Shown: piece after piece, positions 48,646-56,978 of the stretch
Numbering within the stretch: the stretch's first letter is position 1
Layout of the letters: each line of letters opens with the position of its first letter
Assembly (NCBI RefSeq): GCF_000210295.1
Contig: NC_026744.1
Location: 2,480,001 to 2,544,000, forward strand
Source of the DNA: Trypanosoma brucei gambiense DAL972
Lineage: Eukaryota; Euglenozoa; Kinetoplastea; Trypanosomatida; Trypanosomatidae
Direction: 5' to 3'
DNA: 64,000 bases
The notes under the pieces: model-generated
Database searches by the model: none
Seen by the model: the letters and a program-made list of their open reading frames with translations, nothing else
What the model was told of the DNA's origin: nothing
Translations under genes and position numbers: made by a program

Positions 48646-50003
48646 ATATATATATGGATATGAATATACATATTTATTACCTACGCAGTCCTGTTAGGCA
48701 ATGTTTTGATTTGCTGCTGCTGTTGGCATTCCCCCTTCCAACTCGATCGTGTGCCCGATTTCATCCCTCTAATTCACTTTCCCTTAAGGCTCATCTCACC
48801 TGTGACAGAGTGGGCGGCGCATGAAAATATTTTCCATTAATTTTATATGGATGAGTTAAATTCTTTTGTTTCTGCATTTTGATTCTAGTTCGGGTGGGTT
48901 GGTGCGGTGCCACTTGTTGAAAGTGGGGTGAAGTATTTTTTTTTTTTAGGTTCGTAAACTGCGGCAACGACAGCAGTGGCTTCATCATGAAAAGAATCCA
49001 CTAGTGCGATTGTGACTGCGCGGTCCTTGTGACTTCGGGGCTGGCGGCACATAATTATCTCTACAGTTGTTTCATCGCATTGGTTTCCTTTTTTTTTTTC
49101 CTGGTTGCCATGGTGTTGGTGGTTCCCCGCACACACTTACCTTTTCGTTCGTTTTCACTTACTTCCTGCCATCGTGATATCGGTACTACATGAAAGAGGA
49201 GAGAGGAAATTTGGGGGGAAACTATGCGATTCTATTTTTGTGAAGAGCTGGCATTCTTCTTTTATATCGTCCCCTGTTCTGCATGCAGCTTTTCGCATAT
49301 GCATAAGAGTTGAATGGTGCGGCGATGAGTCGAGAAAAGAAGGTTGGGGAAACAAAATAATCACGTGAAGGTTGGAAGGAAAAGGGAAAGGGCGGTGGGA
49401 GAAGAAACCTTAGAAGGAGAGAAGGCGATGGTAAGTGGCTTTCGAGAAGCGGAAAGCGACCTACCACGGGGGTAGGGAAATATTTTGTCCACTCTCACAG
49501 TTTTTTGTCTGCCTTGTGGTTTTTTTTGTAACTAGTTATTTTTTTAAAAGTAAATCACTTTTCAAAGTTGATTGCTTTTTGCTCCTTCATTTGCATAATT
49601 TAGAACGTAAAGCCCCCACGACTGCTTAGAGAGAGTTCCTGTTGGAGCCACGAGACGGATGGGAAGGACAAGAAGGGTCGAAACCGTTCAGTGAATCGTA
49701 CATCACACTTTCCATGATTGCATAGCCACGCACTCGTAAATATAAATAAATATATATATATATTTGCGCTTGCATATGCATATGCATAACCCCACTGAAA
49801 ACACCTACATGTGTAATTCACACCTCCGATACTTCCTACACCGCTTATATTGTTTTTTCCAATACTGCACACTTTGTGGCTTCTGTATTTATCACCTACC
49901 ATTTGACTGTAGTAGTAAAGTACAGCACAGGGAAATAGTAAGGAGCGATAACAGGAAAAACAGACGAGAGCACCGGTTTGTTGCAAGGTATAGCATCGAT
50001 AGT

Positions 50004-50294
50004 ATGGGAGATTCTGAAGCCACTGCGGCTGCTGCTTTAGAGCAATCCATGCGAAGTGGCCGGACCGTGGTTTATTATACTCACCCGCAGAAGCTTCCAT
50101 CCACATCAAGGGGCCTAACCAATATCGTTTCTGGTGATCAGCATGGCAGTGGGGCAGACGGTCTTCATTACAAACATGAAGAGGTTGTCGCGGTGGGTGA
50201 TTTCTCCTTCCTCCCGTTCCCATCGTATTGTGGAAGGACAACCGCCAACACGGTTCTCTATAAGCATTTTCTGTCTTTTGACGTCCACACATGA
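50004..50294 (+). CDS. Small hypothetical protein (96 aa)
   Basis: Not recognised. The case for a gene is positional. A pyrimidine tract at 49847-49861 is followed by a stretch without AG up to 49911-49912, and the first ATG after that is this one, giving a predicted 5' UTR of 91 bases. A separate tract and AG (50422-50423) follow the stop, so the frame sits in its own trans-splicing interval. The protein starts MGDSEATAAAALEQSM, has a middle section of mixed composition and ends in LYKHFLSFDVHT. There are no membrane segments and it is not low-complexity overall. The open frame extends 5' to an ATG at 49764, but that part lies across the pyrimidine tract. It could still be a chance frame. 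Confidence 0.45.
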   Translation: MGDSEATAAAALEQSMRSGRTVVYYTHPQKLPSTSRGLTNIVSGDQHGSGADGLHYKHEEVVAVGDFSFLPFPSYCGRTTANTVLYKHFLSFDVHT

Positions 50295-50637
50295 AGTGAA
50301 TCTCTCAGATGCACGTTAAATCCTTCGCACGCACTTCCGCCGTTTCCACCTCACCAAACGACATCCCCCTTTGAGTTTGCCTTCCTGCTGTGTGCGCCCT
50401 TTTTTTTTTTGTGGTCGCGGCAGCGGACACCTCCGAATGGTGGAAGATCCTCGGTTCCCGTGATGGTTACTAAACACCTTTCTTGCTCTCACCCTCCATT
50501 ATTTGTCTTTAACTCTTTAGTATTTAGTGAAACTGCTGCAATTATTGTAAATTACTGTCCCCCCCCCTTCGCTCACAACTGTTTGCTCGCTGAAATCGCT
50601 GCTGTCACTGCTACCCGGTTCGCACCGATAAAAGGGA
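50295..50637 (+). other. Intercistronic region with ambiguous acceptor
   Basis: A T run at about 50399-50410 leads to AG 50422-50423, but an ATG at about 50434 would then open an upstream frame. A second tract with a C run near 50560-50568 lies closer to the next start, with AG just before ATG 50638. The true 5' end of the next mRNA is unresolved. Confidence 0.5.
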
Positions 50638-52320
50638 ATGGGAAACAGGTTTGAAGGGAGCTCTACAATGGATGATGGCTGCGAGTCGCCCCGTGGTACG
50701 TGTGAGCGGCTGGTAGAGGTGAGCGTTTATGACAAGCAGTCGAACGAAATGCGTGTGTTCAGATGTGATTTGCATTTGCTCGAGTCGTCCATGACGTACT
50801 TCACACCTATCATCAAATGTTACCTCGACGAAGAAGAGCGCCAAAAGTCGCGGGAAGAGAAGTCGTTGGATAGGGCGTCATCGACCGGTGCACGCTCCGT
50901 GAAAAACAGCAAGACAAAGGCTCACGAGGCCACCAAGCCGTTGAAGCGAAAGGGTAAAGAAGAGAAGCCCCCCATACCACTCCATGTCAACTGTGACATG
51001 AGCACCTTTTCTTGGCTTATGGCCTACGTGGAGGGGAAGCAACGTTCATTTACTCCAAAGAATGCCGTGTCGCTAGCGTTGTCGTCAAACTTTTTGCACA
51101 TGACACAGTTAGTTGAAATGACCCTCCTTTACATCAAGGATCACCTAGTGGAGGTTATTCTCTCGGGAGTGAACATGGACTGCTTTACTGGGGAACTATT
51201 GGCGAGGCTTGCAAGCATGATGTCGGAGGGCGATGTCGCCAGGGCCTTTCTAAAACTATTTGACTGGCATGCGGAGGACTCACCAAACCGCCGCTTCCTG
51301 ACAGCCTTAATCCGACACATGTTGTGCGACCGCTTCGGGGAGGGTCGTCCCAGTAGTCTTCGGTGGTGTGGTCTCTGTGGTGCTCTTTTTGATCAACAGG
51401 AACTACAACACATAGAGCGGCGGTATAAAAATGTTAGGCTCCCTGTGTGCCCCCGCGTGACTAAGAATTCAGTTGGTCACCGGGGTGAGCTTCTCAAAAC
51501 CCATGTAGCGTCCAAGCAAGAGGCAAATATCAAGTTTCCCCCACTTTCGTGGCATGAAAAGGAAGTGGAAGCGTGGGCGTGGCGCGTCGTGGGATCGTTG
51601 TACTTGTTTGTCTGCCGCCGTTGCAACTGTTGCGTCTCGCTGACGAACACTACCTGCCACTCTTGCCCCGGAGGCACCGCCAACTTTAGCCGCGCTGAAG
51701 GAGTGAGTAGTGAAGACGCTGACGCACTTCTTGCGTGGTTCGATTTAGCAAAGAACTTGTACCCAGGAGGACTACGGCCTATGTACTGCCCAAAAGAGGA
51801 GGCAGTGCGTGAACCTTTTTTACTTTTAACCCCCAAGGGCGGGTGGTTATACGATGATGAGGGCGACTCAAGCGTGCCAGGTGTGTGGAGCACACATCCA
51901 GCTGCAGTGGAAGAGTCCGTTGATGCGAAGGGTTATGTGAATATAGGCGTGATGAATGGGTTTGAGCGCTGGTTGATGGAAGAGCTCCAACAAATGATGG
52001 AGGACTTTGACCAGTCAGGACTCCACGCAAAGCCGTCCGCAAATCAACACGGCTCATCTCCTGCACAAGCAGGGCCATACTCACCTAACACTACGATGTC
52101 ATCTCTTTCCCCAGGGCCGCGTAACATAGTCGGAGGAATCCACGGCGAAGGCGCCCCCGGCCGACCCGGGCTCCGCGGGGCTAAAGGCGTCGGTGATACG
52201 CGAATGAGGCCCCTCAGTAATGGGACTGACCTGTCAAGGAAGGTGAAAGAGGGAGCACCACCAAGTGGGAGGCTGCAGAAGCGTGACAAGTTGGACAGCG
52301 GTGCGAGACTGCTTTCTTAG
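50638..52320 (+). CDS. BTB-domain protein of the SANBR/KIAA1841 type
   Basis: The N-terminal domain matches the BTB-like domain of vertebrate SANBR (KIAA1841): VEVSVYDKQSNEMRVFRCD, LLESSMTYF, then after a Lys-rich insert (about 75-110) LHVNCDMSTFSWLMAYV, VSLALSSNFLHMTQLVEMTLLYI and GVNMDCFTGELLARLA. Behind it are Cys pairs (WCGLCGALF near 242; CRRCNCC and CHSC near 325-345) like those that follow the BTB domain in SANBR. No SANT domain is seen. The C-terminal third (about 450-560) is Gly/Pro/Ser-rich and probably disordered. BTB domains dimerise or bind cullins; the role here is unknown. The MGNRF start allows myristoylation if ATG 50638 is used; ATG 50668 is an alternative without it. Confidence 0.78.
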   Translation: MGNRFEGSSTMDDGCESPRGTCERLVEVSVYDKQSNEMRVFRCDLHLLESSMTYFTPIIKCYLDEEERQKSREEKSLDRASSTGARSVKNSKTKAHEATKPLKRKGKEEKPPIPLHVNCDMSTFSWLMAYVEGKQRSFTPKNAVSLALSSNFLHMTQLVEMTLLYIKDHLVEVILSGVNMDCFTGELLARLASMMSEGDVARAFLKLFDWHAEDSPNRRFLTALIRHMLCDRFGEGRPSSLRWCGLCGALFDQQELQHIERRYKNVRLPVCPRVTKNSVGHRGELLKTHVASKQEANIKFPPLSWHEKEVEAWAWRVVGSLYLFVCRRCNCCVSLTNTTCHSCPGGTANFSRAEGVSSEDADALLAWFDLAKNLYPGGLRPMYCPKEEAVREPFLLLTPKGGWLYDDEGDSSVPGVWSTHPAAVEESVDAKGYVNIGVMNGFERWLMEELQQMMEDFDQSGLHAKPSANQHGSSPAQAGPYSPNTTMSSLSPGPRNIVGGIHGEGAPGRPGLRGAKGVGDTRMRPLSNGTDLSRKVKEGAPPSGRLQKRDKLDSGARLLS

Positions 52321-52862
52321 AGCGATCAGTGCGTAAAAACTTTGAGTATGATGGTTGCACCAGGTATATCCTCTCAGTAACCTCCATAACCAACTTTCAC
52401 CTCCGTGATCGCTGACCTGGTGAAGCTGACATCGCGCGATTTCGGTGGCCAGGAAAGAAGGAAGTGGGTAGATATATAACGGATAAGGGTGCGGCTTCAA
52501 GAGAAGAAAAGTATACGTGGTTGCACCTGGTGGGACTTTGTGCCTTCTTCGCTCCGGTGCGCTGACGGTTGTACGTTGGCTCTATACGTAGCGCATATGC
52601 TGCCGTACTCGGCGAGATTTCGAGCATGTAGTTTGATGATTTGTCTAGTACGTTCACAGGTCTCCGGCAATGTTTTTCTTTTTCTTTTTACTTGCAAGTG
52701 GGTTGTGCTTGTGCTCAATACCCAGCGGGCAATAGTCTTCTGGGCTCACTCGGCTTACGCCACTGTGTTGGGTCGGCATGTGCCTATGTCCCGATGTTGG
52801 TTGCATTTTTCTCTTATTCCCTTCCCCCACTGTCTTATTTTACACGTGTATTTGTTGCAAAG
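52321..52862 (+). other. Intercistronic region with two possible acceptors for PUS7
   Basis: Tract 1 (about 52670-52692) leads to AG 52697-52698 and would make the in-frame ATG at 52794 available, after two out-of-frame ATGs. Tract 2 (about 52803-52845) leads to AG 52861-52862, directly before ATG 52863. The two would give proteins differing by 23 N-terminal residues. Confidence 0.55.
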
Positions 52863-55565
52863 ATGAGGGTGGGGTGGACAACTCGCTCCCCAGTGAAGTC
52901 AAAATGGATATGGGAACTTGAGCCGAGCAGGCTCCACGCTATCGACTTTTTTACCTACCGTCTCGGGCTTTTCAGCGATCCCTCCACGAAGTGTACCAGG
53001 AAGGTCGCAGTCGACGGTAGCAACGGCAAAATAAGCAATAAAAAACGAAATGCGAATCGATTAAACAAACTCTCTGAACCTTTGAACCCTATTCCGTCAC
53101 CCTATGGCGGGGAGCTTACGAAGGCGCACAATACCGCAGGCGATGGATGCAGTAGGATTTTCTCATTCTCTCCCTTGAAGCTGATGCAACGGATGATGCG
53201 CGAGTGGGAAGAGCAGCAGCGAGAGCTTTCGTCGCGAGATGAAGAAATCATGGCGAGGGAAGAAGCGCAAATGGCTTCTATTATGAAGCATCCATCCGCA
53301 TTGTTCGGGGATGAAGCAGCGGTCCTGTACAAATTTGGCATGGGTGCCTTCGTTTCACCGAACGCACCGGGCTTCTCGGGAATTTTTCGGCAGCATTGGA
53401 AGGACTTTTTGGTCACGGAAATGGTCTACGATAGTGAGGGAGAAGATGGCAAACCACTTTCCCGCGAGCTCGATTGGACTATTCCAGCACTTCCTGATTG
53501 TTTTCGTTCAGTTGATGAATCAGATACCAAATATGTGCATGGTGGCAGCACGACTAGCGGTGAAAACCGCATCAACAGTTTCTTTACCGTCGATATAGGA
53601 GGGCAGTTAAAACAAATAATGAAGGAAGATAGCGGCGAGGGAGATAGCAAAAGAACGGGGGTGGAACCCCTAACGGGTAATCCGTCTGGCGCAGCCTCAC
53701 GAAATAAATCTCGACTAGAGGGAAACGGCCAGGATGAGGATTCGAGCGAATTTAGGACGGGGAAGTTTTACCTTCAGTGCTACCTCCGTAAGCAGCATAT
53801 TGCACACAGCGTCGCGCTCTCCAACATCGCTCAAACTCTTCGAATGCACCCCTCCTGTATATCCGTAGCCGGTATTAAGGACTACATTGGGGACACGCTG
53901 CAAAGGGTCCGGTTGCAAAATGTCACTCCAGCATCAGCGCTAGAAGCAAATCGTGTCTTCCGCAAGAAAAAGTGGGCGATGACACTTTCCGACTTCTCAT
54001 ATCATACGGAACCACTATTTCCTGGGCGGCTGTTCGGTAATCACTTTAAAATTGTCCTTCGAGATGTGACGGTGCCAAAGGCATGCATTCAACAGGCGGT
54101 GTACGAGCTCCAGACGCATGGGTTCCCGAACTATTACGGATGCCAGCGGTTCTCGTGGTTTGGTGGGACTAATGATGCTGCTTTCGCTATACTAAATCAA
54201 AACTGGTTAGCTTTCGCGTTCCGCTTTCTCGGGTATACCAGTCGTGAGCTGACACTCCGAGAACTGCTACAGCGTGAAAAAAAATATCCGAACCCAGTAC
54301 AAGACGAGTATCGTCGCAATATCGTACGCCGTCTTCGATCCATCGCAATAGAACCCAGTGAATTGGATACGGCTCCATTTCTTGCATGTCCCTCCCTTGG
54401 TGCCCCGTTGACCGCTACCGATGGTGGGCCCGTGAGCAAGAAGCAAGAGTTGATACTTCTGCAGTTACAAGGTGCGTATCTTGATTTGAGCGTGATGAGT
54501 CGGCGTCTCACAGCACAGCGTCTCTGTAGCTACTTGTGGAACCAAGTGCTAACACTTCGGCTTCACCACTTCGGTGGTAAAGAGGTTTTGGAAGGTGATA
54601 TGGTTCTACCCGAGGTGCTGCGGCGTGTGCAAACCTCACCAGAAGAACGGACTGACTGGTACCGACAGGGTATTCATCTCGTTGAAACTGAGGAAGAAAG
54701 AGAGAGAACGTCCATTATGAATGTTATTCATCCTGGTTTCTCCTTCAATTCCATGCGGTTGCCGCAGAACGCGGTAGGGGAGTATTTTCTTCAGGTGTGT
54801 CAAAAGTACCACCTGGAATGGCACAGCCGCCACTCGAGGTTGGGGATTCACGACTTCTTTGAGCCACCGCGCCCTATTATTCGTAAACCAATGAACCTGC
54901 GGTATGACTACGACACTGAGTCATGCAAGTTGACGCTTGAATTTTCTCTTGAGCGTGGCAGCTACGCTAATGTTGTTCTTACAGAGCTCATGAAACAAGC
55001 TCGTTGTGTTGGTTCCTCTGATATTCTTACCCTTCCCGCTCCCGATGCAATGTGGGAGCTTGGAAACCGCGATCCTGGATACGTCACATCCCTGCAAGAC
55101 ATATACGAAGGATTTCAAGACGGTGTTGGGTTTGTGAATGAGGAACACGTCCTACCTTTTGTTGGGGATGTCAAGCCGTGGGACTATAATACCGGGCCGC
55201 TCTTTCTACCGGAGAGTGCAGATCCTGTGCGCAAAGCACATCGTTGGGGATCACGGCACCTGATTCGGAATATGGCCCGCCGGGAACAAGATGAGGAGGA
55301 AATGAGGTTGCGACTATTTGAGAAACCACTCGCCAAAACACTTAAAGATGGCGAAGTGAGCTGTTACGCCGGGCACACGGTTCCCCTTCCACCCAATGCT
55401 AAGGCGAAGAGAATATTCTTTAAAGTCCTCCGCCGGCAGCGTCGCTACCCCGGGGCACCCAAAACCACGCCACGTATCAAACGCGGTGCAGAGGTTCAAA
55501 GGAGGGAAACGGCTCGTGTGCCGTTTAAAACCATTAACAAGAATACGTGGAACGTGACGTGGTGA
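52863..55565 (+). CDS. PUS7: tRNA/RNA pseudouridine synthase PUS7 (TruD family)
   Basis: Converts uridine to pseudouridine in tRNA and other RNAs; yeast Pus7 modifies tRNA U13, pre-tRNA-Tyr U35 and U2 snRNA. The catalytic Asp is D340 in VAGIKDYIGDT, matching the TruD GxKD motif. Other family signatures are FKIVLRDV, the NYYGCQRFSWFGG motif near 422-434 and the closing YDTESCKLTLEFSLERGSYANVVLTELMK. A Ser/Gly-rich insert sits at about 225-290. The C terminus is basic (RIKRGAEVQRRE). 900 residues, longer than yeast Pus7 (676). An upstream in-frame ATG (52794) would add a hydrophobic, acid-free N terminus that could act as a targeting signal; ATG 52863 is chosen as the conservative start. Confidence 0.92.
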   Translation: MRVGWTTRSPVKSKWIWELEPSRLHAIDFFTYRLGLFSDPSTKCTRKVAVDGSNGKISNKKRNANRLNKLSEPLNPIPSPYGGELTKAHNTAGDGCSRIFSFSPLKLMQRMMREWEEQQRELSSRDEEIMAREEAQMASIMKHPSALFGDEAAVLYKFGMGAFVSPNAPGFSGIFRQHWKDFLVTEMVYDSEGEDGKPLSRELDWTIPALPDCFRSVDESDTKYVHGGSTTSGENRINSFFTVDIGGQLKQIMKEDSGEGDSKRTGVEPLTGNPSGAASRNKSRLEGNGQDEDSSEFRTGKFYLQCYLRKQHIAHSVALSNIAQTLRMHPSCISVAGIKDYIGDTLQRVRLQNVTPASALEANRVFRKKKWAMTLSDFSYHTEPLFPGRLFGNHFKIVLRDVTVPKACIQQAVYELQTHGFPNYYGCQRFSWFGGTNDAAFAILNQNWLAFAFRFLGYTSRELTLRELLQREKKYPNPVQDEYRRNIVRRLRSIAIEPSELDTAPFLACPSLGAPLTATDGGPVSKKQELILLQLQGAYLDLSVMSRRLTAQRLCSYLWNQVLTLRLHHFGGKEVLEGDMVLPEVLRRVQTSPEERTDWYRQGIHLVETEEERERTSIMNVIHPGFSFNSMRLPQNAVGEYFLQVCQKYHLEWHSRHSRLGIHDFFEPPRPIIRKPMNLRYDYDTESCKLTLEFSLERGSYANVVLTELMKQARCVGSSDILTLPAPDAMWELGNRDPGYVTSLQDIYEGFQDGVGFVNEEHVLPFVGDVKPWDYNTGPLFLPESADPVRKAHRWGSRHLIRNMARREQDEEEMRLRLFEKPLAKTLKDGEVSCYAGHTVPLPPNAKAKRIFFKVLRRQRRYPGAPKTTPRIKRGAEVQRRETARVPFKTINKNTWNVTW

Positions 55566-55928
55566 TGTGGCTTGTTTTAAGAGTTCTGAACAGAACAAAT
55601 GATCAGTAAAATGGACTTTCTTCCCTGCATTTCCCTTGTATGTGCTCGTGGGAAAGCAGGCGTGTATATTGCACACTCTGGTCGATTCCCTTTGCTGTTC
55701 AACCTCTCTTTTTTTGTATCAATAATGCCCGTCGTTTGGTTTTGTACTTTTTTGGGAAGGGGTCAGGCCTTATAAAGGTTGGCGGCTCATTTTTCTCACC
55801 CGTGTGCATCTAGTAATAGGCAAGCAGCAGGTTTAAATAGCTGCCCAGTAGGGTTTGAGTTGGTTCTCCCCTTTCCTCACTCGTATATAAGTTTAATTTC
55901 GTCGGTACGCATTAGTGTTTACGCACGC
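55566..55928 (+). other. Intercistronic region
   Basis: Pyrimidines at about 55788-55805 precede AG 55812-55813. No ATG follows until 55929, so the ATG-less extension of the next frame back to TTG 55779 is 5' UTR. Nothing else is supported. Confidence 0.55.
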
Positions 55929-56564
55929 ATGTATCGCTCAGTGGGAGAAGCAGTCGGACGGACCCCTAAGCAGGACGCACCGCCATACGACCCCTCTCTT
56001 TGGGAAGGAAAGGATTGTGCATTCATCACAGTTCTGAAAGAGGCTCATGAAAGGCAACAACGGCAGGAGCGCCACCGCGACGCACAGCACGGCGGAGTCG
56101 ACGAGGCTGGCTTGGCGGCTCCCTACACCTCCCATATTCAGCTGACATACACACCAACAAGTTGGTGGGAAAGGCTTATGTTGAAATTGTTCCCTCGGTA
56201 TTATGCCTTACGGGTCATGGCAAATAGTGATATTTCCCGACTGAGCAATGAAGAACTTGTAATGCGGATGCATCTCGCCCTTCAGGCGGGAGACGGTGAT
56301 TTCTCTGCCCTCATAGCGCAGGAGTTGGCTCGGAGACGTGTGTATCTGTACCGAGAGGAGGTTACCACTGTGAATACAACCCCTGGGGGTGCGGCAGTTA
56401 GGCGAAACAACTATAGAGGGATGGGAAGTCCTGACGAAGGGGTTGGTATTATGCGTGCGAGGTATTCGGACAGTGCAGTAAAGCAAGGTACCGTCAGCCA
56501 TGTTGCAGATTCGTCATTTACGGTGCCAGAGTTTCTGCTGAGGCGTCCCTCATACGGTGGATGA
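55929..56564 (+). CDS. Small hypothetical protein (211 aa)
   Basis: Not recognised. A soluble-looking protein with a Gln/Arg/His-rich stretch (about 40-58, HERQQRQERHRD), a Trp/aromatic patch (TPTSWWERLMLKLFPRYYALRV, about 78-99) and a helical segment (about 100-140, LSNEELVMRMHLALQAGD). The C-terminal 60 residues are polar and probably disordered, ending RRPSYGG. The aromatic patch followed by a short helix pair could be a protein-binding module. There is no signal peptide or clear membrane helix. The ATG is the first after the acceptor at 55812-55813. Confidence 0.7.
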   Translation: MYRSVGEAVGRTPKQDAPPYDPSLWEGKDCAFITVLKEAHERQQRQERHRDAQHGGVDEAGLAAPYTSHIQLTYTPTSWWERLMLKLFPRYYALRVMANSDISRLSNEELVMRMHLALQAGDGDFSALIAQELARRRVYLYREEVTTVNTTPGGAAVRRNNYRGMGSPDEGVGIMRARYSDSAVKQGTVSHVADSSFTVPEFLLRRPSYGG

Positions 56565-56978
56565 GGTTTCCGCTGCTTTCGGCTGCCCGTACAAGTGGAC
56601 ACAACCGCAGCATGGCAGGCAAAGGGCTGGGAAAGGAGAAGCTGGGACACTGAAGTAAGTAAATGCTGGAAAAGAGGTAAATCGCGGTGGTGTTACATTA
56701 CTACAAAACTCAGGTTGCACGGGCAGCTGAATTTTTTCACTCCTCTGTGCATGGTGTCTTGTTTGAGGGAGATGATGTAGCTTCAAACTCGTTAATTCCT
56801 GTTGTTTTGATTCCTTGGAAAGGATTTGGTGAGCACACTCACATGGTTCTCTTTTGTGTTTGTTTGTTTGTTTTCCCTTCGCACATGCCTACAACGTAAG
56901 ACACACCAATTCACCACGAGGCGGCACGCCCTCAGCTCCGCACGGTCCTCCCGTGTTGGTGTGCACGCAGGCCTGACG
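56565..56978 (+). other. Intercistronic region; acceptor sets helicase start
   Basis: The pyrimidine/TTTG-rich tract at about 56842-56882 leads to AG 56899-56900. The first ATG after it is 56979. The open frame extends 5' to TTG 56826 through Phe/Val-rich sequence made by the tract, which is not coding by this reading. Confidence 0.6.

Larger units (their letters stand above)
47542..50003 (+). other. Long intercistronic region before a small candidate gene
   Basis: 2.46 kb. It includes a very strong pyrimidine tract (about 47791-47878) with AG at 47920-47921, a CTTCT repeat (48391-48415), a TA repeat (48621-48645), several T runs and an AAATAAATATAT stretch near 49738-49763. The last tract (about 49847-49861) leads to AG 49911-49912, which serves the 96-residue frame at 50004. 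The open frames between (for example 47734-48171 and 48104-48343) are repeat-derived or start at GTG. The tract at 47791 has no convincing gene behind it. Confidence 0.55.

Noticed and set aside
49600..50292. 230-codon antisense frame opposite the small candidate gene
   Set aside because: Low-complexity ends and no recognisable domain; its strand is opposite to all other genes and its 5' side shows no convincing trans-splicing signal.
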